Made by a program: the position numbers and the translations under genes. This document shows, piece by piece, positions 52,554-60,245 of a stretch of DNA of 64,000 bases (position 1 is the first letter of the stretch; every line of letters starts with the position of its first letter). Source of the stretch: Hyphomicrobiales bacterium (lineage in GTDB: Bacteria > Pseudomonadota > Alphaproteobacteria > Rhizobiales > Rhizobiaceae); assembly GCA_900471485.1 (NCBI GenBank), contig UCEU01000026.1, positions 62,001 through 126,000 on the forward strand. Direction: 5' to 3'. The notes beneath the pieces are model-generated. The model saw only the letters and a list, made by a program, of their open reading frames with translations. It had not been told where the DNA came from and searched no databases.

Positions 52554-52745
52554 AGGGGTTGCCTCTTCGCAATTGGAACGCTTCGGGAGTAGGCGATAGG
52601 CACTTCAATTGCAACGCCCCTAAGCATTGAGGGGAAGTAACGGTCGTCCCCGCATTTCGAAAATCATTGCGTTATTTTGGCTTTCGTTTGACCTGCGAGC
52701 CGTGTAAACAGCACATCCAATGTAACAATTCGGAGTATGCGGCGC

Positions 52746-53444
52746 ATGGATGCCCGCGAAATGAAGATCAAGGCGGCCGAGGTTGCGCTGTCACATGTCG
52801 AAGACGGCATGCGACTCGGCATAGGAACCGGAAGCACGGCCGAGGAATTCGTACGGTTGCTGGCCGAAAAGGTCGCGGGTGGATTCCGGGTCGAGGGTGT
52901 CCCTACATCGGAACGGACCGCGCGGCTTTGCGTCGAACTCGGCGTCCCCCTGAAGTCGCTGGACGAACTGCCGGCGCTCGATCTGACGATCGACGGCGCC
53001 GACGAGGTCGATTCGAACCTGCGGCTGATCAAGGGCGGCGGCGGCGCGCTGCTGCGCGAAAAGATCGTCGCGGCGGCATCCGAGAAGATGATCGTGATCG
53101 CCGACGAGAGCAAGCTGGTCGACACGCTCGGCGCCTTCGCACTTCCGATCGAGGTCAACATTTTCGGCCTCGTCGCCACGCGTATCGCCATCGAAAAGCA
53201 CGCGTCGCGGCTCGGCCTCTCCGGCAAGCTGACGCTCAGGCAGTCCGGTGACGGAGATTTTACCACGGACGGCGGCCACTACATCATCGATGCATCTTTT
53301 GGCCGTATTCCTGATGCAGAGGCGCTTTCAAACGCGCTTTATTCGATACCCGGAGTCGTCGAACACGGGCTCTTTCTCAACATGGCGACGCTTGCGATCA
53401 TTGCTGGTCCAGCAGGCGCACGAACGCTCACGGCGAACAGGTAA
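52746..53444 (+). CDS. rpiA: Ribose-5-phosphate isomerase A
   Basis: RpiA interconverts ribose 5-phosphate and ribulose 5-phosphate in the pentose phosphate pathway. This 232-residue protein has GIGTGSTAEEFVRLL for phosphate binding, LTIDGADEVDSNL with catalytic acids and KGGGGALLREKIV with the conserved lysines. ATG 52746 is chosen because GGAG at 52732 is at suitable distance; ATG 52737 lies too close. The DUF2059 gene follows 17 bp later, so the two are probably co-transcribed. Confidence 0.95.
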   Translation: MDAREMKIKAAEVALSHVEDGMRLGIGTGSTAEEFVRLLAEKVAGGFRVEGVPTSERTARLCVELGVPLKSLDELPALDLTIDGADEVDSNLRLIKGGGGALLREKIVAAASEKMIVIADESKLVDTLGAFALPIEVNIFGLVATRIAIEKHASRLGLSGKLTLRQSGDGDFTTDGGHYIIDASFGRIPDAEALSNALYSIPGVVEHGLFLNMATLAIIAGPAGARTLTANR

Positions 53445-53461
53445 CAGGAGCATTGAAACTC

Positions 53462-54055
53462 ATGATTAAATTTGCAGGTCTTGGCCGTTTTGCTGCTGCG
53501 ACCCTGGTGCTTTCGGGCATCGCATTCGGTTCCGCGGCGCATGCCCAGGAAGCCTCTCCGGAACAGCTCAAGGCCGCGCGCGCCGCGATCGACGCCATTG
53601 GCGCGACAACGCAGTTCGACAACATCCTGCCGGGTCTCGCCGAGCGCCTGAAGGCCGATCTCATCCAGGATTCGCCGAACTACCAGGACGTGATCACGGC
53701 TGAAGTCGACAAGCAGGCACTGGCTCTCGCACCGCGCCGCGCCGATCTCGAAAAGGAAGCGGCTCTTACCTATGCAAAGGCCTTCTCCGTCGACGAACTG
53801 AACGCGATCGCGCAGTTCTACAGCTCGCCGGTCGGCCAGAAGCTCCTGAAGGATGGCCCGATCGCATCGCGCGAAACCGTAAAGGCTGCCGACATCTGGG
53901 CGCAGGGCATCTCCCGCGACCTGCAGAAGTCGACCAGCACCGAGCTTGCCAAGGTGATCAAGGTTGCTCCGGCCGCCGGCACCGATCCGGCAGCGCCTGC
54001 AGCTCCGGCCGCCAAGCCTGCGGCACCGGCTGCAAAGCCCGCCGCAAAGCCGTAA
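53462..54055 (+). CDS. DUF2059 family exported protein
   Basis: This 197-residue protein has a signal peptide (FAAATLVLSGIAFGSAAHA) and the DUF2059 signature: FDNILPGLAERLKADL, then LTYAKAFSVDELNAIAQFYSSPVGQKLL. A Pro/Ala/Lys-rich tail (APAAKPAAPAAKPAAKP) ends it. The family is conserved next to rpiA in rhizobia and its function is unknown. ATG 53462 is preferred; the TTG at 53453 is only two bases from GGAG. A terminator follows at 54078. Confidence 0.87.
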   Translation: MIKFAGLGRFAAATLVLSGIAFGSAAHAQEASPEQLKAARAAIDAIGATTQFDNILPGLAERLKADLIQDSPNYQDVITAEVDKQALALAPRRADLEKEAALTYAKAFSVDELNAIAQFYSSPVGQKLLKDGPIASRETVKAADIWAQGISRDLQKSTSTELAKVIKVAPAAGTDPAAPAAPAAKPAAPAAKPAAKP

Positions 54056-54077
54056 GGCACGGATCCTTGAAATTGCG

Positions 54078-54107
54078 AAAGCCCGGCATCGTCCGGGCTT
54101 TTGTTTT
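54078..54107 (+). terminator. Intrinsic terminator after the rpiA-DUF2059 unit
   Basis: AAAGCCCGG and CCGGGCTTT form a 9-bp stem with a six-base loop, followed by TTTGTTTTT. Confidence 0.9.
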
Positions 54108-54166
54108 TGGTGCCCCTGGCACTATATCAATGCCATCCCTTCCAAAGATTCCACCCGGAGCTTTTC

Positions 54167-55552
54167 ATGACTTCCTATGATTACGACCTTTTCGTCATTG
54201 GTGGCGGATCCGGCGGCGTGCGCAGTGCGCGGGTTGCCGCATCGCTTGGCAAGAAGGTGGCGATCGCGGAGGAGTATCGATACGGCGGCACCTGCGTCAT
54301 TCGCGGCTGCGTGCCGAAGAAGCTGTTCGTCTACGCCTCGCAGTATCATGAGCATTTCGAAGATGCGGCCGGCTATGGCTGGACGGTGGGCGAAAGCTCG
54401 TTCGACTGGAAGAAGCTGATCGCGGCCAAGGATGCCGAGATAACCCGGCTCGAGGGGCTCTACAAGAAGGGCCTTTCGGGCGCCAATGCCGAGATCCTGG
54501 AAACGCGCGCCGAGCTTGTGGACGCGCACACGGTAAGGCTCGTCAACACAGGCAAGACGGTAACGGCCAAGACCATCGTGATCGCGACCGGCGGGCGGCC
54601 CAATCCGCACGAGGCGCTGCCTGGCTTCGAGCTCTGCATTTCGTCCAACGAGGCGTTCCATCTTGAGGAGCTGCCGAAGTCGATCGTGATCGTCGGCGGC
54701 GGCTATATCGCCGTAGAGTTCGCCAACGTCTTCCATGGCCTCGGCGTGGAGACCACGCTCGTTTATCGCGGTGCTGAAATCCTGTCTCGTTTCGACCACG
54801 ACATGCGCCGCGGGCTGCACGAGGCGATGGTCGCCAAGGGTATCCGCATTCTCTGCCACGAGATGCTGAAGAAGGTTTCGAAGGATGGCGACAGGCTTGA
54901 GGTCGAGACGCTGAACAACGGCTCTCTGACGGCCGATGTCGTCCTCCTGGCGATCGGGCGTATTCCGAACACGCAAGGTCTGGGCCTTGAGGCGGCAGGC
55001 GTTGCGACCGACCCGCGGGGCGCCATTGTCGTCGACGATTACTCGCGCACCAATGTGCCCAACATCTACGCGCTGGGAGATGTCACCGACCGGGTACAGC
55101 TGACGCCGGTGGCGATCCACGAGGCGATGTGCTTCATCGAGACCGAATACAAGAACAACCCGACCAAGCCCGACCACGACACGATCGCGACCGCCGTGTT
55201 CTCTCAGCCTGAGATCGGGACCGTTGGGCTGACCGAGGAAGAGGCGGGCAGGCGTTACAAGGACGTCGAGGTCTATCGCGCGCAGTTCCGACCGCTGAAG
55301 GCGACGCTTTCCGGGCGCAGCGAGAAGATGATCATGAAGCTGCTGGTCGATGGCACCAGCCGCAAGGTTATCGGTGCCCATATCCTCGGCCATGACGCCG
55401 GCGAGATGGCGCAGCTGCTCGGGATTACGCTGAAGGCCGGCTGCACCAAGGACGATTTCGATCGGACCATGGCGGTGCATCCGACGGCCGCGGAAGAACT
55501 GGTGACCATGTATGCGCCGAGCTACTGCCTGCGCGATGGCGTGCGCGTCTGA
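54167..55552 (+). CDS. gor: Glutathione-disulfide reductase
   Basis: Gor keeps glutathione reduced with NADPH. This 461-residue flavoenzyme has FAD-binding GGGSGGVRSARVAA, the redox disulfide in GGTCVIRGCVPKK, an NADPH-type pocket after IVIVGGGYIAVEFANVF with the charge-binding Arg (VYRGAEIL), DVTDRVQLTPVA and the C-terminal His-Glu active site AVHPTAAEEL. ATG 54167 with CCGGAG is chosen over an open frame to 54101. It is upstream of the DAHP synthase gene on the same strand. Confidence 0.94.
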   Translation: MTSYDYDLFVIGGGSGGVRSARVAASLGKKVAIAEEYRYGGTCVIRGCVPKKLFVYASQYHEHFEDAAGYGWTVGESSFDWKKLIAAKDAEITRLEGLYKKGLSGANAEILETRAELVDAHTVRLVNTGKTVTAKTIVIATGGRPNPHEALPGFELCISSNEAFHLEELPKSIVIVGGGYIAVEFANVFHGLGVETTLVYRGAEILSRFDHDMRRGLHEAMVAKGIRILCHEMLKKVSKDGDRLEVETLNNGSLTADVVLLAIGRIPNTQGLGLEAAGVATDPRGAIVVDDYSRTNVPNIYALGDVTDRVQLTPVAIHEAMCFIETEYKNNPTKPDHDTIATAVFSQPEIGTVGLTEEEAGRRYKDVEVYRAQFRPLKATLSGRSEKMIMKLLVDGTSRKVIGAHILGHDAGEMAQLLGITLKAGCTKDDFDRTMAVHPTAAEELVTMYAPSYCLRDGVRV

Positions 55553-55564
55553 GACCTGTTTCGA

Positions 55565-55594
55565 ACTGTGCCGGGCAGGGTTGCCCGGCACAGT
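55565..55594. repeat. 13-bp perfect inverted repeat after gor
   Basis: ACTGTGCCGGGCA and its complement flank a four-base loop (55578-55581), starting 12 bases past the gor stop. No T-run follows in either direction, so Rho-independent termination is doubtful; the perfect stem suggests an mRNA 3' end or protein site. Confidence 0.75.
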
Positions 55595-55781
55595 CAGCAG
55601 ACGGAAACAGTGCGTTTTGCCGGCGCATCACAGCGTGATGCATTTCGCGTTTGAAATCGGCCCTCCCAATCCCTTTATGTAGCGCTTGAGACGGCCGCAA
55701 ATGCGCCTCGATGAGGCTCAAACGCGGCTATGCAAATTGGCGGTAAAGGTTTATAAGCCGCCCAGCATTTTTAAGGCGAGA

Positions 55782-55802
55782 CATCCGGCAAGAGGCCGGA
55801 TG
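55782..55802 (+). promoter_or_regulatory. Leader hairpin immediately before the DAHP synthase ribosome binding site
   Basis: CATCCGGC and GCCGGATG (8 bp, five-base loop) end nine bases before the AGGTGA site and 19 before the start codon. It could modulate translation or be incidental, as the frame is open across it. Confidence 0.45.
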
Positions 55803-55820
55803 CTGGAACAGGTGAGCGAA

Positions 55821-57194
55821 ATGGCACAGAATTGGACTCCGAACAGTTGGCGGCAAAAACCGATCCAGCAGGTTCCGGACTATCCGGACCAGGCGGCATT
55901 GGCAGCAACGGAAGCCCAGCTCGCAAGCTATCCGCCACTGGTTTTCGCCGGTGAAGCACGTCGCCTGAAGAAGCATCTCGCCAACGTCGCAGAGGGCAAC
56001 GGCTTCCTGCTGCAGGGCGGCGACTGCGCCGAGAGCTTCGCCGAGCACGGCGCCGACAACATCCGCGACTTCTTCCGCGCCTTCCTGCAGATGGCCGTTG
56101 TCCTGACCTACGGCGCGCAGCTGCCTGTGGTGAAGGTCGGCCGTATCGCCGGCCAGTTCGCAAAGCCGCGCTCCTCGGGCATCGAGACCCAGGGCGACGT
56201 GTCGCTGCCGAGCTACCGTGGCGATATCATCAACGGCATCGAGTTCACGGAAGAGTCCCGCATTCCGAACCCGGAACGCCAGGCCATGGCGTACCGCCAG
56301 TCGGCTGCGACGCTGAACCTGCTGCGCGCCTTCGCGATGGGTGGCTATGCCAACCTCGAGAACGTGCACCAGTGGATGCTCGGCTTCGTCAAGGACAGCC
56401 CTCAGGGCGAGCGCTACCACAAGCTGGCTGGCCGCATCAGCGAAACCATGGACTTCATGAAGGCGATCGGCATCACCGCCGAGAACCAGCCGAGCCTGCG
56501 CGAGACCGACTTCTTCACCAGCCACGAAGCATTGCTTCTCGGCTACGAGGAAGCGCTCACCCGCGTCGACTCGACCTCGGGCGACTGGTACGCGACGTCA
56601 GGCCACATGATCTGGATCGGCGACCGTACGCGTCAGGCAGACCATGCTCATGTGGAATACTGCCGCGGTATCAAAAACCCGATCGGTCTGAAGTGCGGTC
56701 CTTCGCTGCAGGCGGACGATCTGCTGAACCTGATCGATATCCTGAACCCGACCAATGAGGCAGGCCGGCTGACGCTGATCTGCCGCTTCGGTCATGACAA
56801 GGTTGCCGATCACCTGCCGCGTCTCATCCGCGCCGTCGAGCGCGAGGGCCGTAAGGTCGTGTGGTCCTGCGATCCGATGCACGGCAATACGATCACGCTC
56901 AACCACTACAAGACGCGTCCGTTCGAGCGGATCCTGTCGGAAGTCGAAAGCTTCTTCCAGATCCACCGCGCGGAAGGTTCGCATCCTGGTGGTATCCATA
57001 TCGAGATGACGGGCAAGGACGTGACGGAGTGCACCGGCGGTGCGCGCGCGGTCACGGCGGAAGACCTGCACGACCGCTACCACACGCATTGCGACCCGCG
57101 TCTCAATGCCGACCAGGCACTCGAACTGGCATTCCTGCTGTCCGAGCGCATGAAGAGCGGTCGCGACGAGAAGCGTCTGGCTGTCAGCGCCTGA
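55821..57194 (+). CDS. Class II 3-deoxy-7-phosphoheptulonate (DAHP) synthase
   Basis: This first shikimate-pathway enzyme condenses phosphoenolpyruvate and erythrose 4-phosphate. The 457-residue class II (plant-like) type shows LQGGDCAESFAEH with the metal cysteine, GLKCGPSLQ, WSCDPMHGNT and HPGGIHIEMTGKDVTECTGG. ATG 55821 gives family length; the frame continues upstream to 55686 without family resemblance. AGGTGA precedes the start. Feedback by aromatic amino acids varies across class II enzymes and cannot be read here. Confidence 0.95.
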   Translation: MAQNWTPNSWRQKPIQQVPDYPDQAALAATEAQLASYPPLVFAGEARRLKKHLANVAEGNGFLLQGGDCAESFAEHGADNIRDFFRAFLQMAVVLTYGAQLPVVKVGRIAGQFAKPRSSGIETQGDVSLPSYRGDIINGIEFTEESRIPNPERQAMAYRQSAATLNLLRAFAMGGYANLENVHQWMLGFVKDSPQGERYHKLAGRISETMDFMKAIGITAENQPSLRETDFFTSHEALLLGYEEALTRVDSTSGDWYATSGHMIWIGDRTRQADHAHVEYCRGIKNPIGLKCGPSLQADDLLNLIDILNPTNEAGRLTLICRFGHDKVADHLPRLIRAVEREGRKVVWSCDPMHGNTITLNHYKTRPFERILSEVESFFQIHRAEGSHPGGIHIEMTGKDVTECTGGARAVTAEDLHDRYHTHCDPRLNADQALELAFLLSERMKSGRDEKRLAVSA

Positions 57195-57213
57195 TGTTCT
57201 GATAAAGAGAGTG

Positions 57214-57247
57214 AAGAAAAGCCCGGCCATCGCGCCGGGCTTTTCTT
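57214..57247. terminator. Bidirectional terminator between DAHP synthase and TadG genes
   Basis: A 14-bp stem (57214-57227 with 57234-57247, six-base loop) contains GCCCGGC. TTTTCTTATT follows on the plus strand and TTTTCTTCAC on the minus, so it ends both convergent genes. Confidence 0.88.
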
Positions 57248-58988
57248 ATTGGACCAGGACGGATTGCTGGCAGCGGGCGTCGGTGAAGCGGACGTCGGCT
57301 TCGCCGATCTTGATGCCGAGCAACAGGAGCGTGTTGTAGAGCAGTTCGTCGAGCGGCACCGTGGCGGCGGAGAGCGTATCGGCGATCGCGCCGAGCACTG
57401 TGGCGTCGGTGCCTAGTGTGATGAAAAGCAGCTGCAGCCGGATGTCGGTCTTCTTCAAGAGCGATTGCACGGTCGTCGTCAGCGTGTCGCGCGTGGAGAC
57501 GTTCTTGATAGTCTTGGCGGCGATGTCGGCCTGCTGGAAGGTCAGCCGCTGCTTGGTGCTGTTGGTCGCCGTGGTGTCGGCCATGGCGGAGACCTTGAGC
57601 AGCGTCGCATCGATGATCGTCGCTCGCGTGACGCGCGGCTTGCTGCCGAAGTTCGCCACCGCCGTCGGGTCGACATCGCCGAGCGCGATCTCGGCAACGC
57701 CAAGGACGACATCGACACCGAGGCTCGCGTTGCGGGGATTGCCGCCGAGGCAGGAGAATGTCTGGAGCTTGGCCTCGCCATAGGCGGCCTCGACATAGAG
57801 CGGAATGCGGACCTTGATGCCGGTGATGGCGGCGAGGCCGGAGACGGTCGCTTCGATCTGGAGACGCAGCTGTGCCGTTCGAACGGCTGCGCCCGTCGTG
57901 CCCAGCGCATTCGACGTGACCCCCTGCGGGCGTTCGCCGATCGCGAGGTTGAGCGTCACGTTGGTGAGGCCCGGAACGCCCGCCGCGACATTGACCGCCA
58001 CCTGCTTTTTCTGGTTGGCGGCAAGTGCCGTGGTCGAAATGATATCGAGCGCGCTTGCCTGAACCAGCAGGTGCGAGCCGGTGCCGACGAGGCGCTCGCC
58101 TGTCTGGCCGAGATTGACGAGATCCTCCAGCTTCACCTTCAGCTGGGTGGTGGACAGCGTCTTTTCGAGCGCGGCGATGGTCCTCGAGGCGGCTGCGGAC
58201 AGGCCAGGGGTCTTGCCGAGCGTCTTGAGCAGTTGCGGGTAAGTGATGCTTGTGGAAAGCACCTTGTCATAGTTCGCCGCGGTGAGGTTGAGGTCCGTCG
58301 CCAGGAGATCGAGGAAGGAGAGGAGATCGACATCGGTGGAAAGCAGCGCCTCGTAATCGGCCACCTTCAGGGACACCGTCGTGCCCAGCAGGCTGCCGAG
58401 AAGCGCGTTCAGGACACCGCCGTTCATGCTCGCCAGACGCGAACCGATGGAGAAGGCGGCGACCTTCGATGCCGAGGCCGTTCCTGTTGCATGCAATGTC
58501 GGAGGGCTGGCGAAGGCGCTGGCAAAGGCGAATTCGGCCTTCTGCGTCATTGCAACCTTTACGGCGTCGTATGGCTTGACGCCGGCGGCAAAACGCTGGC
58601 CGGCGGGAATGGTGGGGTCGGCGACATAGGTGCCCGGCGTATACTCCGCCACAGCCTGGAATTGACCGATTTTGCTGCTGTCGAGCGGCAGGCTGCCATC
58701 GGGCGTCGTGTAGCCGCCGGCGGTTTTGACGGCTACGAGGATGCCGTTCTTCTGGAAGTTGGTCGCAAGATTGGCGGCGGCGTTGTCGATATCCGAAGCC
58801 GCGACGATCGCGCCGATATCGCTCAGTTGCTGGAGCCGGCGCTGCTGCAGGGTGATCATTCCATAATCGACACCGAGCGCCAGGGAATAGAGTATCAGGG
58901 GCAGGCAGAGTGCGGCCGTGATCGCAACATTGCCTGTCTTGTCGGCTTCAAATCCCGACCAGATTGGCCGGCACCACGCAGTCTTCAT
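57246..58988 (-). CDS. TadG-type pilus-assembly/envelope protein (Tad-like N-terminus)
   Basis: This 580-residue protein starts with a short basic stretch, a hydrophobic helix (NVAITAALCLPLILYSLALGVDYGM) and the TadG-like pattern of pseudopilin-related proteins, then a long secreted region rich in Ala/Thr/Leu/Ser with no recognisable von Willebrand factor domain. The ATG overlaps the TadE stop by 4 bp. Tad proteins help assemble Flp pili; the rest of the locus is not in this window. A role in surface adhesion or secretion is inferred. Confidence 0.8.
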   Translation of the reverse strand: MKTAWCRPIWSGFEADKTGNVAITAALCLPLILYSLALGVDYGMITLQQRRLQQLSDIGAIVAASDIDNAAANLATNFQKNGILVAVKTAGGYTTPDGSLPLDSSKIGQFQAVAEYTPGTYVADPTIPAGQRFAAGVKPYDAVKVAMTQKAEFAFASAFASPPTLHATGTASASKVAAFSIGSRLASMNGGVLNALLGSLLGTTVSLKVADYEALLSTDVDLLSFLDLLATDLNLTAANYDKVLSTSITYPQLLKTLGKTPGLSAAASRTIAALEKTLSTTQLKVKLEDLVNLGQTGERLVGTGSHLLVQASALDIISTTALAANQKKQVAVNVAAGVPGLTNVTLNLAIGERPQGVTSNALGTTGAAVRTAQLRLQIEATVSGLAAITGIKVRIPLYVEAAYGEAKLQTFSCLGGNPRNASLGVDVVLGVAEIALGDVDPTAVANFGSKPRVTRATIIDATLLKVSAMADTTATNSTKQRLTFQQADIAAKTIKNVSTRDTLTTTVQSLLKKTDIRLQLLFITLGTDATVLGAIADTLSAATVPLDELLYNTLLLLGIKIGEADVRFTDARCQQSVLVQ

Positions 58989-59407
58989 ATGCCACCCATG
59001 CGGATCGTTGCGAAACGGCGAATGGTCGTGCTTGGGAGCGGAAAAGTGTAGAGTTTCCAGATGGGAAGCGCAGACGCGTCGTATTCCGTCGTGACCGTGA
59101 ACTGGTTGGCGTTCTTGGGATCCGTGGCGACGGTGACGACCAGTTTCTTGCGGTCGATCAGCGGGTCGTTCATCGTCGAGATCTCGATGTAGTTGTTGAC
59201 CAGCTGGGCGCGCTCCTGATCGGAGAGACCTGCCACCGCGGTGCGGGCGGCGTCGGCCGTCAGCTGCTGCAGCGAGTGTGCGGCGCTCAGATAGATGCCG
59301 TAGGCGATGAGCGTCAGCACGATCAGGAGGAAAAGGGGCGCGACGATTGCAAACTCGACCGCCGCCGCTCCGCCCTTGTGGCGATAGAAACAACGCATCG
59401 TCTTCAT
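58985..59407 (-). CDS. TadE-like pseudopilin family protein
   Basis: This 140-residue protein has the TadE signature: a short N-terminus with GGAAAVEFAIVAPLFLLIVLT, a single helix with the conserved glutamate of the prepilin motif, then YLSAAHSLQQLTADAARTAVAG and a beta-rich tail. Prepilin peptidase processing is a family trait. It overlaps the TadG gene by 4 bp (ATGA). No Flp pilin, CpaA or secretin gene adjoins it in the window. Confidence 0.87.
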   Translation of the reverse strand: MKTMRCFYRHKGGAAAVEFAIVAPLFLLIVLTLIAYGIYLSAAHSLQQLTADAARTAVAGLSDQERAQLVNNYIEISTMNDPLIDRKKLVVTVATDPKNANQFTVTTEYDASALPIWKLYTFPLPSTTIRRFATIRMGGI

Positions 59408-59638
59408 CCGCTATCCCTCCGGCGCCATCATGGGTTGAGGCGCGTTCAGTCGGAGATTACGTTTGCATATATTAATTTTTGATAAGCTAATGAACGCGAC
59501 GGGTGTATTTTCGCGAGAATTGCTCTCTCGGTTTTTATCGGCGACGCACATCCATGTTGCGGCGTGGCCGCAAGGCAGGCTGGCGTCCCGTTATCAGCTG
59601 AGCCCGAGGCGGGCTCGACTGGCGGTGGTATCTCCCGA

Positions 59639-60163
59639 CTACTTGTCGAGCCGCGCAGCCAGCCGGTTGATATCCTCGCGCATTGCGGCGATTTCGGTGA
59701 GGACCTGCATGTCGATCTTCTGGTGCAGCGAGAGAACCTCGAGTTCGGCCTTGAGGTTGACTTCGTAGTCCTTCGCGGCCTCGAAGCGATCGCGCTCGGC
59801 CTGCCGGTTCTGCGACATCATGATGATCGGCGCCTGGATCGCGGCGATCATGGACAGCACGAGATTGAGGAAGATGAAGGGGTAGGGATCGAAGGCGCCG
59901 GTGGCGAGCACCACGGTGTTGATCGCACACCAGACGACCAGGAAGACCAGGAAGGTGGTGATGAAACCCCAGGAGCCGCCGACACGCGCAATGGCGTCCG
60001 CCATCCGCTCGCCGAAGGAGGATTCGGCCTTCAGTGCGGCGTTGATGTCGGTGGAGATGATCTTGCGCTCGTGCGCCTTGGCCAGAACGCGCTTTTCGAT
60101 GTCGCCGAGTTCCGCGGCGGACTTGTCGAAATGCAGGTGGACGAAGCTGGAGAGATTGTTCAT
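59639..60163 (-). CDS. DUF1003 family membrane protein
   Basis: This 174-residue protein has two central membrane helices (WGFITTFLVFLVVWCAINTVVL and FIFLNLVLSMIAAIQAPIIMMS) between soluble ends, and a C-terminal helix rich in charges (LKAELEVLSLHQKIDMQVL). That arrangement and the GGSWGFI opening are diagnostic of DUF1003, of unknown function. ATG 60163 is preferred over a frame extending to 60223. It lies 82 bp after the phosphoglycerol transferase gene on the same strand. Confidence 0.88.
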   Translation of the reverse strand: MNNLSSFVHLHFDKSAAELGDIEKRVLAKAHERKIISTDINAALKAESSFGERMADAIARVGGSWGFITTFLVFLVVWCAINTVVLATGAFDPYPFIFLNLVLSMIAAIQAPIIMMSQNRQAERDRFEAAKDYEVNLKAELEVLSLHQKIDMQVLTEIAAMREDINRLAARLDK

Positions 60164-60245
60164 GGCGCGATTCCCGAAAGACTCTTGTCTCTTGGGAGTA
60201 TTCCGGTCTGCCGCCAAATTCAATGCGGCAATGAGCCGGCGCCGA

